64,000 nt of DNA from Puccinellia tenuiflora (lineage: Eukaryota > Streptophyta > Magnoliopsida > Poales > Poaceae): the NCBI GenBank assembly GCA_012064385.1, contig QRDG01000395.1:372001-436000 (forward strand), read 5' to 3'. Position 1 is the first letter of the stretch. Every line of letters starts with the position of its first letter. Below, piece after piece: positions 10,175 through 20,892 of the stretch. The notes beneath the pieces are model-generated. The model did not search any database. It worked only from the letters and a program-made list of their open reading frames with translations, and had not been told where the DNA came from. Position numbers and translations under genes: made by a program.

Positions 10175-13100
10175 ATGGCGCCCAAGAAGGCAACCGTTGA
10201 CCAGAAGGGCAAGGCCACGATGCAGGCCGGCAAGTCTGCGGCGGCGGCGCGCGGTGCTGCACTCGAGGGGGCGCTGCCGCAGTCCCGAATCCACTCGGCG
10301 GAGATTGCCAAGGTGCGCCACCTGGCGGCCTCGAGAACCAACGAGCACGGCGCCACCGAAATGAGATCGGCCGGCAGCAGGCTTCCCGAGGGGTACTACC
10401 CCATCTTCCTTCAAACTCTCTACGCCGGTCTTGTTCCTCCTTTCTTCGACTTCCTCCTGGGGATTTTGGAGGTGTACCAGATCCAACTCCTTCATCTTCA
10501 TCCCAACTCCATCCTCATCCTCTCCATCTTCGCCTACCTCTGTGAGGCCTACATCGGCATCCGTCCCTCGGTGACGCTCTTCCGCAGCTTCTACTCCCTT
10601 CGGAACACCGCGTCGAACGAGCGGATCGGATGCGTCTCCTTCCGCATCGCCGACGCCAGGAGCAGGAACTACATCCCCATCGCATGGAGCGGTGAGAACG
10701 CCATCACCAAGGTGACGAAGAAGGTGGAGGACTTCCGCAAGCGGTGGTTCTTCGTCGACACCAAGAGGACCAACCCTCTCCTGGAGGTGCCCGTGGCTTC
10801 GAGGGCCCGAAGCTTGACGCGGTGTACGAGTGCATACGATGTCTCCGCGACGCCGGAGTCACCGGTCAGATGGTGGCGAAGGACTTCACGAGGCGCTGAA
10901 TCGCCCCCCTCCAGTGGCATTCAGAGCCGGTGTGGCAGTACTCAGGCAGGGAGGACAGGATGCGCCTGTGCCCAGACAACTTCAAGCCGGAGGTGCTGTA
11001 CCAGGTCATGGGGATCCTTTTCGCCACGACGGACATCCCATCCTCCACCTGCGACGAGGCCCGGCCACTCTTCAGCTTTGTTGAGGAGAGCGTGCAGGAG
11101 CACCGCAGGCGCCTGCCTGTATTCGACGAGTGGGGAATCATGCCCGCAGGACATCGCGGGCCCCGCACCAACCCGTGGGCGGCGGAGCCGGAGTATATGG
11201 ACGAGTCACCAGAGCCGGACGAGGTCAAAGACTCTGGCGAGGACGAGGCCTCGAGAGGCACGAACCCCTCTGGCGAGGATGAGGCCTCGAGAGGCGCTGA
11301 CCCCCCGGGAGGCCTTGAGGAGCGTGCCGCCTGAACTGGACCTCCAGGTGATTTCCTCCAGCGGCGATGAGGACGCCTTTCGCGTTGCTCCCTCCCGACG
11401 CACCGCAGAGGAGGAGGAGGAGAGCGACAGCAGGGGAGGACGCTGCGAGGCCCGCTCCAAGGCCATCCACGACAGGAGAACTGCAGTCGCGAGGGGCGCT
11501 CCCCGTGAGGAGGCAGGAGCGCCTCAAGAGGAGGCCAGAGCGAGCAGCACCCAGCCGCCCAAGGCGAAGAAAAGGGTGTGGAGGATGGCCGACGAGTAAG
11601 TCCTGATTTTCCTTCTTTTCTCGTTTAGCATTTTGCTTTTGAAAACCCTCTTGAAGGATCTTCTACTTATCTTTCTTTCAGCAAACCTGCGGCGCCGAAG
11701 AGACGACGGCTCCGCAAGCTTGGAGAGACCACCAGCGTCGCCGTGGAGATGCCTGCGGCTGACGAGCCGCAGCAGGTGGCTATTCCTCCCGCGGGTGAGC
11801 ACCGTGCGGAGGATGTGGTTGAATCGGCGGCGCCGTCGCCAGCTCGGGCCGCCACTCCTTCCGCGGTTGAGCACCGCGCAGAGGAGGTGATCGAAGAGGT
11901 GGCGCCGTCGCCAACTCGGGCCGCCACTCCTCCCGTACAGCAGGAGGCGACGGAGGAGAGGGTGGATGAAGAGATCATCATGGAGCCGCCTCCGGAGGAG
12001 GAGGAGGCTCCCACAAGAGGGGCTGACGCGCCCGAGGCCGTGGCGGGCACGGCCACCACGGAAGGGGCGGGAAGCGCCCCTGAGGAGCAGGAGGTGGAGG
12101 CGCCTCCGGAGCCCACAGACGCCGGAGCTGGGGGCGAGAGGACGCCCAGCCCCCGGAGGGCACCTAACGCGGGCGGCGAAGGAGGCGCCCACACGAGCGC
12201 CCAGGCCGCACCAGAAGTGGCTGTGAGTCCGAGGTAGGGTGCCTCGGGCGCCTCGCCAAGGATAGAGGCCTCTGCACCCCGCAGCAGTGCGGGGACCTTG
12301 GCGCTGCGGGAGCCGCAGCGCCAAGTAGTTCATCGCCAAGTCGTCCTCGGCCAGGCGCGGCGGACGCTCGATGAGCTGGAGGCGCAGCTCGCCGAAGAGG
12401 AACTCGCCAGGGCGGAGGAGCGGGCGAGAATCGACGAGGGCTGGGCCCTCCTCCGTGAGAGCGTGGAGAGTTGCCGCCGGCAGGACGCGGCGGCCCTGGC
12501 GGCACACCAGGAGGCCATGCGTTTCGCCGAAGAGACCCGCGACAGCGTGAAGCGAGAGGCGGCGGAGACCATGGAGCAGCTGGACGCCGCTCGGGGGGCG
12601 CTCGAGGCGGAAACGGCCTCCAAGCGACAGGAGGTTGCGGCCTTGGAGCAAAACTTCATCACGCACTCCAAAACTGTGGAGAGCAGCTTGAAGGAGCTCC
12701 GCGAGAGGCTGGACGCTCGCGAGGTGCAGCTGACCAAGCGCGAGGCAGAGCTCACGCGACGCGAGGGAGAGCTCTCCTCCCGCAAGGAGGAAATGCGCCG
12801 ACGCGAGGAGCAGGTCCAGCAGCTTGAGGCGGACCAGGCCACCCACGAGGAGCAGCTGAAGGCTCGCGAGAGCCGGGTGGCCAGGGACGAAGCCACCTAC
12901 GCCGAGCGCCTCGCGAAGGCCAACGCCAGCCTCGCGGAGAAGGAGAAAAAACTAAAGGAGGAGGCCGACGACAGGGTCAAGCTCATCCGCCTAGACCTCG
13001 CCAAGGACTATGACGAGAAGGCCAAGAACCAGGAGGAGCGCTTCAAGGCGAAAACGCGACGAGCTCCAAAACCGCGTCAAGGAGCTCGAGAAGGAGGAGA

Positions 13101-13720
13101 ACCAGATGGCCTCCTGCCTTCAGAGCGCCAGGGAGGCCCAGGCTCGTGCGGAAGGGAGAGTCACCGCCCTGGAGAAGGACCTGAGCGAGCTCCACCAGCA
13201 GGTGGGGCTGGTCGTGAGCCTTGTGGAGGAGGCACGGAGCAACGCAGAGATTTTCCGGACCATGTCGCGCCAGCGCCAGCTCATGCTCCAAGACTTGGTG
13301 CTCCGCGTGCGCGCCGTTGGGGACCGCCTCGGGGCCGAGGTCCCCAACTTCGCCGTAGGAGGGAGCGACGACGAGGCCGCGTACACGTTCTTCTTCGAGC
13401 AGTTCCTCGCAAAGCTTGAAGAGACCGCAAAGGACCTTGGCGACCGCGTCGTGGAGGAGAGCCGCGATCTCCTCGTCCTCGCCACCTGCCGAATCTTCGG
13501 CAACCTCGCGAGGCTCCAGCCCTCGCTTGACCTCGAGGCCGTGACGGCGCCGGTCGACCTCGGCAGCCGCGTCGTGCTGAGCGACAGGACGCGGAAGGCC
13601 GCGAAGGCGTACGCCAAGATCTTCGACCTAGTCGAGGTTGAGGAGGACGAGGCCGACGGCGAGGAAGATGCTGCGGAAGCCGTGGGCGACGAGGGCACCT
13701 CGGGAGGCCCGACGGCCTGA
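10175..13720 (+). pseudogene. antisense ORF of the Tat element: plant transposon protein domain plus coiled coil, one intron, broken
   Basis: Exon 1 starts at ATG 10175. Residues of about 60-200 (GYYPIFLQTLYAGL... LHPNSILILSIFAYLCEAY... FRSFYSLR... RKRWFFV) match the plant transposon protein domain (Transposase_28 type) common in antisense ORFs of Tat elements. A spliceosomal-looking intron, 11596-11681 (GTAAGTCC...TTTCTTTCAG, 86 bp), joins exon 1 to a Pro/Glu/Ala-rich linker in frame. A long Arg/Glu/Ala coiled coil follows (about 12340-13050) and then a conserved-looking C-terminal part ending TGA/TAG-bounded at 13720. Breaks: the domain continues in another frame between about 10800 and 11330, with a TGA at 10897-10899; there is a TAG at 12235-12237 and a frameshift near 13053. 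The function of these ORFs is unknown. Confidence 0.75.
11596..11681 (+). other. predicted intron in the antisense ORF
   Basis: Donor GA|GTAAGTCC and acceptor TTTCTTTCAG|CAAAC. Without splicing the frame stops at once, because the donor itself forms TAA. With splicing (phase 2) the frame continues for about 180 codons. The pyrimidine-rich tract before the acceptor is good. Confidence 0.65.
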
Positions 13721-14836
13721 GCTTTTCCTGTGGCTGAATGTGCATGAGGCACGCATTACCTTAGCATTTGCTTGTAAAACTTTTGTACAGACTTGTTTAA
13801 GTATCATTTTAATGTGCTTGGTGAATTTCCCTCGGGAGGCTTTTATCTTTCCTCTTCATGTCTTTTTCGCTCTACGTCTTAGGTCCCTCTCTTAGCGCTA
13901 CACCACCGCCGCTTCGGTATGTGAGAGTCAGGGCTCCACAAGGCCGGGGGTGCGTGAGGCCTCGAGAGGTAAGAGCTCCTGAGGCATGATGCTCGGGGCT
14001 CCCCTTTAACGCGCAAGCAGCCCATGAGGCATAGGAGAGAGAAAAGAGGCTCGAGGGACAAAAAACCAGCGAAAGGAAATTTTAACCAAGTGTTTCGACT
14101 TAGCTTCGCGAGGCGTTTTTCGCCTTGGAGAGGGTGTTGGCTCCCTGACGAGGCGTTTTTTCCTTGGAGGGGGTGTTGGTTCCCTGGTGAGGCGTTTTCC
14201 TCTCGAGGTTGCCTGAGGCTTGTTTTGAACCTGCTTTCCTGCGTTTGGACAGATAGGCATACCCACAAGCAATACATAGCTAGATAACTTCATGCGTGCT
14301 CGTAGGTTCCTTCATGTGTGTCTCACGAGGAGAACAGGCACCAAGGTCCTTGGTGATTTGACGTGCACGGGAGCCGGTCCATGAGTTCAGAGCTCCTTGG
14401 GAGTTGACATACATGAAAGCTGACCCGTGAGTTCAGAGCTCGGATTTCTTGGGTTTTAGGCGATGCTGGGATGCTCCCGAGGCACAGGCACCATGTCCAG
14501 CCCCCGCTCGCGAGATACACAAGTGGGATCATACGAGCAAGGATGAAAAGCAATAACATAACTGCTTACCAAAGCAACAACATATGCTGGCGCGAAGGAC
14601 AAAGGTTCAAAGTGACCTGAAATAGAGGTTCATTACACTGGCGTGGCCAGAAATACAAAATCCGCCATGTCAGGCATGGGGTTCCACATGGAGTGGCTGA
14701 GACTCTCGCGGCCCGAGGCGACGCATGTAGAGAGAGCTCAGAGAGGGGGCCCCTATGCGGGGGTAGCTTTAGAGCCTGCGGTCCACCATGACTGGGCATG
14801 GGGATCCACCTCGCCAAGGCATGGTGCTTGAAGAAG
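13721..14836. other. noncoding spacer in the Tat element between the antisense ORF and integrase
   Basis: No coding frame supported. Contains a short direct repeat of about 45 bp, roughly three copies, near 14105-14205 (units with GAGGCGTTTT and GGGTGTTGG...TCCCTG). Confidence 0.5.
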
Positions 14837-16078
14837 TCACCTTGCCGAGGCGTGGTGGCTTGGGAGTCTTCTCGAACGGCCCGCGGCAACGTATAGTAGA
14901 GAGGGGAGCCCGAAATTTTTCCTCGTGGAGGATGATGGCGCGAGGCTCTCCCTTGATGCAAAAAAAATTGCTCGTCGAGGACGATCAGGGGTAGAACTTG
15001 CGCAGGTGCTGGATGTTCCAGGGGTTGGCAATAGGGATGCCGTCCTCCATCTCGAGCCGCGCGGAGCCAGGCCTGGCGATGTGCACGACTCTGTAGGGTC
15101 CTTCCCACATTGGTGAGAGCTTGTGGAGGCCTTCCTGGAGAGGATTCTCCTCAGGACGAGGTCTCCTGCTTCGAGAGTGCGCGGGCGGATGTGGCGGCTG
15201 TGGTAGCGACGGAGGTCTTGCTGGTACCTTGCCGCTCTCAGGGCCGCATTGTGGCGGAGCCCCTCGAGCAGCAGGAGGTCGTTGTTGCGGAGTTCGTCCA
15301 GCTCAGCCTCCTTGAATGCCAAGACTCGAGGAGAGCCGTGGGTGATCTCGCTGGGGAGAACGGCTTCAGCGCCATAGACGAGGGAGAACGGCGTCTCGCC
15401 GGTTGGCTTTGTTGGCGTGGTGCGGATGGACCAGAGCACCGAGGGGAGCTCATTGATCTAGTTCTTGCCGCTGTCCTTGAGGCGGTTGAAGCTTCTCGTC
15501 TTGAGGCCTTTGAGCACCTCAGCGTTGGCTTGCTCAGCCTGCCCGTTGCTTCGTGGGTGCGCCACTGAGGCGTAGCAGATTTGGGCGCCGAGGCTGCCGC
15601 AGTAGGACTTGAAGGCGCCGCTGATGAATTGTGAGCCGTTGTCGGTGATGATGCGGTTGGGCACGCTAAAGCGGCAGACCAGGCTCCTGATGAATTTCAC
15701 CGCTGACTTCGCCGGAATGGTGCACATGGGTTCCACCTCAGGCCACTTGGTGAATTTGTCGATGGCGACGTAGAGGTAGCGGTAGCCCCCGAGCGCTCGC
15801 GGGAAGGGTCCCAGGAGGTCCAGCCCCCAGACCGCGAATGGCCAGGAGAGCGGGATGGTTTGGAGTCCTTGCGCGGGCTGGTGGATCTGCTTGGCGTGGA
15901 ATTGGCAGGCGTCGCAGGATTGGACGATTGCAGCTGCATCTTGAAGCACTGTAGGCCAGTAGAAACCACTCCGGAAGACCTTGCCTGCAAGGGTGCGCGA
16001 GGACGAATGGTGGCCGCACTCTCCACTGTGGATGTCGTTGATGAGCTGGCGGCCTTCCTCGGCAGGGACGCACCGCAA
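14837..16078 (-). pseudogene. Tat-type integrase (in-frame stop, degraded C-terminus)
   Basis: Read on minus from 16078. The zinc-binding region has H-H-C-C (SGECGHHSSS, then QSCDACQFH). The catalytic D, D, E residues lie in VWGLDLLGPF, IITDNGSQF and NGQAEQANAEV. A stop near 15460 separates this from the following part (LWSIRTTPTKPTGETPFSLVYGAEAVLP), which continues in the same protein in other retroelements. The C-terminal tail after about 14990 loses the expected pattern. The enzyme would insert the cDNA into the genome. This copy is disabled by the stop. Confidence 0.85.
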
Positions 16079-16195
16079 CGCAACCCCATTGGGGCGCTTA
16101 CGGTATAGGTGTCCGTCGTGGAGGCAGTAAGACTTGGCCTGGCGAGCAACTCTTTCGGCTTCAGCATCTTCTTCGGGGAGGACTCGATTTTGCAG

Positions 16196-17140
16196 CTAGT
16201 TCTTGATCTCGTCGATCCAACCAGTGTCTTGGCGTACTAAGGTCATGAGCAAGCGGTCGCCTGAGGGCAGCCCGCAGTTTGGTGCTCCAGTTGATGGGGC
16301 TGGTGGGAGCTCCTCATTGATGCTCATGTTGACAGCTAGTTGCTTGACGGAGGACTTGGCGAGTCTTTCCTCGAACACTCCAGGCTTCTGTGATTCCCTT
16401 CTTGCTGCTCGCTTGGCGAGTTCATCTGCTTCTTGGTTTTCTCCTCGTGGGATGTGCTTGAGCTCCATGCCCCTGAAGTGCTTCTCGAGCTTGCGTACCT
16501 TTTCAAGGTAGGCCACCATGTAGGTGTCCTTAGGCGTGTAGCTTTTGTTGGAGAAGTTGACGAGGAGCTGAGAGTCGCCCTTGATGAGGATGCGCTTGAT
16601 GCCGAGGGAAATTGCAGTTCTGAGCCCGGCGAGGAGGCCTTCGTATTCAGCAATGTTGTTGGTGACCTTGTCGTTGTCTTTGAAGCACTGTTGGACGGCG
16701 TAGTAGAGCTTGTCGCCTGTTGGTGAGGTGAGGACAGCACCAGCCCCTGCACTCCGGGCCGCGAAGGCGCCGTCGAAATGCATGGTCCAGTGGCCTGGTT
16801 CCGTCCCTCCTGAGGCCGCGGCTTCCTCCTCTTGAGGCTCTTCTTCACGCGTGTCCTTCCATTCGGCCAAGAAATCGGTCAGCGCCCTGCCCTTGATGAC
16901 CCTTGTGGTGTCAAACTCCAGCTCGAAAGGTTGTAGCTCGATGCCCCAGCCTGCGACGCGATCTATTGCGTTTGGGTTGTGCAGGACTTGCTCCAGGGGA
17001 TATGAGGTGACCACCTTGATGGGGTGACCCTGGAAGTAGTGGCGCAGCTTCCTGGAGGCGCTGAGGAGCGAGAAGAGGAGCTTTTGCTGCATGGGGTAGC
17101 GCTCGCGAGCGTCCCGCAGCACTGTGCTGACGAAGTACAC
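16196..17140 (-). pseudogene. Tat-type RNase H end and second (archaeal-type) RNase H domain
   Basis: This 314-codon minus frame starts in the last part of the RT-linked RNase H and its connection (VVTSYPLEQVL, then VAGWGIELQPFELEF). Around 16790-16350 a second RNase H-like domain follows, with the acidic residues visible in MHFDGAFAA, NNIAEYEGLLAGL, LIKGDSQLLV and ENQEADELA. A second RNase H of this type is a known feature of the Tat lineage and is thought to be acquired separately from the RT-linked one. This segment is uninterrupted, but the frame upstream is shifted (similarity crosses into the frame of 16963-18363 near 17300). Confidence 0.85.
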
Positions 17141-17627
17141 GGGATGCTCGACGAGGATAGTTGTTGGCGTGGCAGCGGCTGGCTCCTCTCGAGGCTCGGT
17201 GGAGTCCTTGTCGAGGTTTTCTTGAGGCCCCTCTTGTAGAGGCTCGGCATGAGCTGGAGGCTTGATGAGGGTGCTTCCTTGTCGGGGGGCTCTGGGCTTG
17301 GCGAGGCAGGGCTCTGCTTGGCGAGGACTGGCTCTTCCCTTCCAGCCACCAAGACCGCGCTTGCCGTCTGAGGAGTGGCTGCAAGATACAGCTTCAGAGG
17401 CTCGCGAGGGCGTGGGGCAACCATGATGGGTGGGCTCGCCAGGTATTTCTTCAGGTCCTCAAAGGCCTTTGCTGCTTCAGGAGTCCACTTGAAAGGACCG
17501 GACCTCTTCATGATCTTGAAAAACGGCAGCGCCCTCTCACCGAACTTGGAGATGAAACGGCCAAGGCTGGCCATACATCCCGCTAAGCGCTGCATGTCCT
17601 TCAGGCGACGAGGAGGCTGCATCTCTT

Positions 17628-18363
17628 CTATGGCTCTGATCTTGTCGGGGTTTGCTTCGATGCCGCGATGAGACACCAGGAACCCGAGGAGCTTGCCTGA
17701 AGGACCCCGAAGACACACTTGGCGGGGTTCAGCTTGATGTTTACCTTGCGCAAGTTGGCAAAGGTCTCCTCGAGGTCCTTGATGAGCGTGTCCTCCTCGC
17801 GGGTCTTGACCACGATGTTGTCGACGTAGGCCTCTGCATTCCTTCCCATTTAAGCCCCCAAGGCGATCCTCATGAGGCGCTGGAAAGTGGCACCGGCGTT
17901 CTTCAGGCCGAAGGGCATGCAGACGTAGCAAAACACACCGCAAGGGGTGAGAAATGCTGTCTTCTCCTCGTCCTCCTTCGCCATCTTGATCTGGTGATAG
18001 CCTGAGAAGGCATCCAGAAAACAGAGGAGTGCGCAGCCGGCGGTGGAGTCCACGATCTGGTCGATCCTCGGGAGGGGATAGGAGTCCTTGGGGCAGGCCT
18101 TGTTGAGGTCGGTGAAGTCGATGCAGAGGCGGCTTCCTCCGGTGTGCTTGGGGACGACCACACCGTTGGCGAGCCAAGTGGGATGAACAACTTCCTTGAT
18201 GATGCTGGCTTTCTTCAACTTTTCTACTTCCTTGACGATGAAATCTTGCTTCTCTGGCGCCTAGCGCCGTGACTTTTGCTTCACGGGGCGTGCGTTTGGA
18301 CACACGGCTAAGTGGTGCTCGATCACCTCCCTCGGTACTCCGGACATATCTGACGGTGTCCAT
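17628..18363 (-). pseudogene. Tat-type reverse transcriptase (stops, frameshift, altered active site)
   Basis: Read on minus: VVVPKHTGGSRLCIDFTDLN, then DSYPLPRIDQIVD, CFLDAFSGYHQIKM, CMPFGLKNAGATFQRLM and then the active-site block AYVDNIVVKT at about 17829-17800. The motif should be YVDD; here the second catalytic Asp is Asn (GTT on the + strand at 17818-17820). A TAA stop lies at 17850-17852, between the GLKNAGATFQ block and the active site, and a stop near 18260. Near 17700 the frame shifts, and the thumb and RNase H region (AGCMASLGRFISKFGERALPF) continues in the frame of 16963-18363. All three lesions would stop activity. Confidence 0.85.
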
Positions 18364-18410
18364 GCGAACATGTCAGAGTTTGCCCTGAGGAAGGCGACGA
18401 GCGCGCTTTC

Positions 18411-19418
18411 CTATTTGGGAGGCAGATTGGCGCCGATGGTGACGCTAGCCCCCGAGCCGTTTGCCTCAAGAGGCACTTGCTTCGTCGCGGCCTTCTCCTG
18501 AGAGAACAGCTGCTTCTTCTTCGCGGGGGGCCTCGGGAGGGGCTCCTCATCCTCGTCAGCGGGTGACGCCACCGTGGCAGCCTTGTAGCCTGCTTGCGCA
18601 GCGTACAGGGCGTCTGAGACCATGACGCGGACGACGATAGTGCCACCCAAGCTAGGGAGCTTGACGAGGTTGTAGGCGTGGTGGGTCACCTCCATGAACT
18701 TGGCAAGGGCGGGGTAGCCGAGGATGGCGTTGTAGGGCAGGCCGATGTGCGCGACGTCGAAATTGATCAGCTCGGTGCGGTAGTTGGCATGAGTGCCGAA
18801 AGTGACGGCGAGCCTCACTTGCCCCAAAGGGGTGGTGAGACCCTCTGTCACCCCCGAGAAGGGCCTGGTGGGCATGAGCCGCTCGTAGGGCACCTGCAGC
18901 TTCTCGAAAGTCTCGACAGAGATGACGTTGAGGCCTGCACCCCCATCGATGAGCGTCTTGGAGACTGCAATGTTGTTGATGGTGGGAGTGCAGACCAGCG
19001 GGATGGTGCCAACAGTTGAGGTGGACTTGGGGTGGTCGCTGGAGTCGAAAGTGATGGGGTACTGGGACCACTTGAGGGGCCTGGAGGCCTCAACCCCGGG
19101 AAGGGCTGCCGCGACCTCGCGAGCGAGTTGCTTGAAGTGGCGGTTGGAGCTGGGGGCCTGAGCCCCGCCGAGGATGCAAGCGGCCCCGCGAGGCACCTGG
19201 TAGCCCTCAGGAGTCTCGGCAGGGAGGTTGTCGTTCATGGGCTGGGCGGCGTTGGCTTGGGGGTTCTGCTGGTAGTTGTCGTCGTAGTTGTTGTTGTTCC
19301 AGCGTCGCCCCCCCCCCCCCGCCCCCGCGGCCGCCGCGACCTCGCTGCCGATCGTTAGCCTCACGAGCCTCGCGAGCCTCGCGAAGCCTCTTGATGTCGT
19401 AGCAGTCCTCGGTGGCAT
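18411..19418 (-). pseudogene. Tat-type protease region, frame-shifted from gag at a C13 run
   Basis: The minus frame contains LIDGGAGLNVIS, the Tat-lineage form of the aspartic protease active site, near 18955-18920, followed by NAILGYPALAKFM. The N-terminal part (NNNNYDDNYQQNPQ) is the natural continuation of gag after its glycine-rich tract. The gag frame and this frame differ at a run of 13 C (19308-19320 on +, poly-Gly coding on minus). The protease would mature the polyprotein. Confidence 0.75.
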
Positions 19419-20841
19419 GGGAATGCCTGTTGTGGTAGACGCAGAAAGGGCGATTATCTTTCTTCTCGGGGTCCGCGGCTGGAGTGGCAGCGCGTGGCTG
19501 CTTGGCGTCAGGCTCGGCCGCGAGGACCGCAGTGGTCTTGCGCTTCTCGATGGGTTTCTTCTTCTTCTTGGACCCCTCGGCAGGGTCCCCTGGCTCGTTC
19601 TTGACGAACAAGTGGCCCTCCTCAGCCTTGGCGCACTTGTCCGCCAAGTCGAAGAGCTTGACTACGGTGATGATGTTGTCGTGGATGCCAAACTTCTCGA
19701 GCATCCGCACATCCGTGACCCTAGCCTGGAAGGCCGAAATGACCTGCGCGTCGGTGGCGTTGGGGATCTTGTTGCGCACCTGGCTGAAGCGCTGGATGTA
19801 CTTGCGGAGGGTCTCGCCAGGCTTCTGGCACACGGCGCGGAGGTCGTTGTACATGAGGCCGCGCTCGTACGTGCCCTTGAAATTGGCGATGAAGCACCGA
19901 CAGAGGTCCTCCCAGGTGTTGATGGACTCGGCGGGGACATTCATGAGCCACGAGGATGCGGAGTCCTTGAGGGCCATGGGGAACCAGTTCGCCATGACCT
20001 TGTCGTCGCCCCCTGTGGCCTGGATGGCCAAGGTGTAGAGCTGCAGGAACTCCAGGGGGTTGTTCTTGCCATCGTAGCGCGGAGGAAGATCCGGCCTGAA
20101 CTTGACCGGCCGTACGACGCGATGGAGGCTGCGAGTGAACGTGGCCGTCGTGCCGTAGGTGACCGGTCCGTTGGCGTGGGTGGTGCGGAGGTGGCGCCCC
20201 GCGGTGGCGACGTCATGGATGGCGCGGTTGTGGCGATCCTGGTTGCGCTCGATGCTCACGCGTGCGTCCTCCGGGGCTCGCTGCACAATTTGGCAGTCAT
20301 GTGGCGATGACGCGTGCGACGCGGCACGGTTGTCGCGAGGAGGAGCCCCGGCTGGAGCAGGTTGCGGTGGAACCGGTGGAGCTGGAGCGGGCGCGGGGTG
20401 ACGAGGAGGTGCATGCGGCGCGCCGTGCGCCACGTCCCCTACGCGTGCAGAGAGAACCAGCGAGCGAGACGGTGCAGGAGCGGCGTCGCGGGCGGCGCCG
20501 ACGAGCTCGGAGAGGCCGTTGAGCCAGGCTTCCGGCGTGGGGCGGTCCTGTAGCAGCTCCTGCGCCATGAGAAGCGCAGTCGCCGGGCTGGGAGCAGGGC
20601 GGCCCAGCGAGGAAGCAGCACGGTCCCGCGATGGGTGCAGGGAGGAAGCCTCCTCTTCGCCGAGGTCATCCTCAGCGTGGTCGATGTCGTCGTCCTCCGG
20701 GTGCTCGACGCGGGGCTCGGGGTCGACGTGGCGTTCCGGAGTAGCACTTCCGCGCGGGCGGCCGCGTGGGTTGCCAGTGGGAGCGGTGGCGGCGCTGGCC
20801 GTCCGGCGAGCGAGACGTTCGGCATGAGAGATGCCGGCCAT
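19207..20841 (-). pseudogene. Tat-type gag
   Basis: Starts MAGISHAERLARR at 20841, about 50 bp inside the 5' LTR. A long disordered Arg/Pro/Glu-rich N-terminus leads to the capsid region (FRPDLPPRYDGKNNPLEFLQLY, ANWFPMALKDSASSWLMN, WEDLCRCFIANFKGTY). A basic tract follows and a C-x2-H-x4-H-x4-C zinc knuckle variant (FCVYHNRHSHATEDC) near 19440. The frame ends at 19207 only because of the poly-Gly frameshift. Up to there gag is open for more than 470 codons. Gag would form the particle and bind RNA. Confidence 0.85.
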
Positions 20842-20878
20842 GGCTGTGTCGAGGTTGAAGATGCGCCTCAGCCCCCTA

Positions 20879-20890
20879 CCTGGCGCGCCA
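20879..20890 (-). other. probable primer-binding site of the Tat element
   Basis: Next to the 5' LTR the minus strand reads TT then TGGCGCGCCAGG. A TGG start just inside the LTR is what a tRNA 3' CCA end would pair with. The tRNA was not identified. Confidence 0.45.
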
Positions 20891-20892
20891 AA

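Noticed and set aside
9520..10356. 278-codon minus ORF at the left end of the Tat element
   Set aside because: It overlaps the LTR and the antisense ORF, has no domain and is low-complexity GC-rich sequence; a shadow frame.
11524..12846. 440-codon minus ORF in the Tat element
   Set aside because: Leu/Arg/Ser-rich shadow of the coiled-coil coding antisense ORF on +; codon periodicity belongs to the + strand.
19288..20310. 340-codon plus ORF
   Set aside because: Exact shadow of gag on the minus strand, with Val/Leu/Asp-rich composition and no domain.
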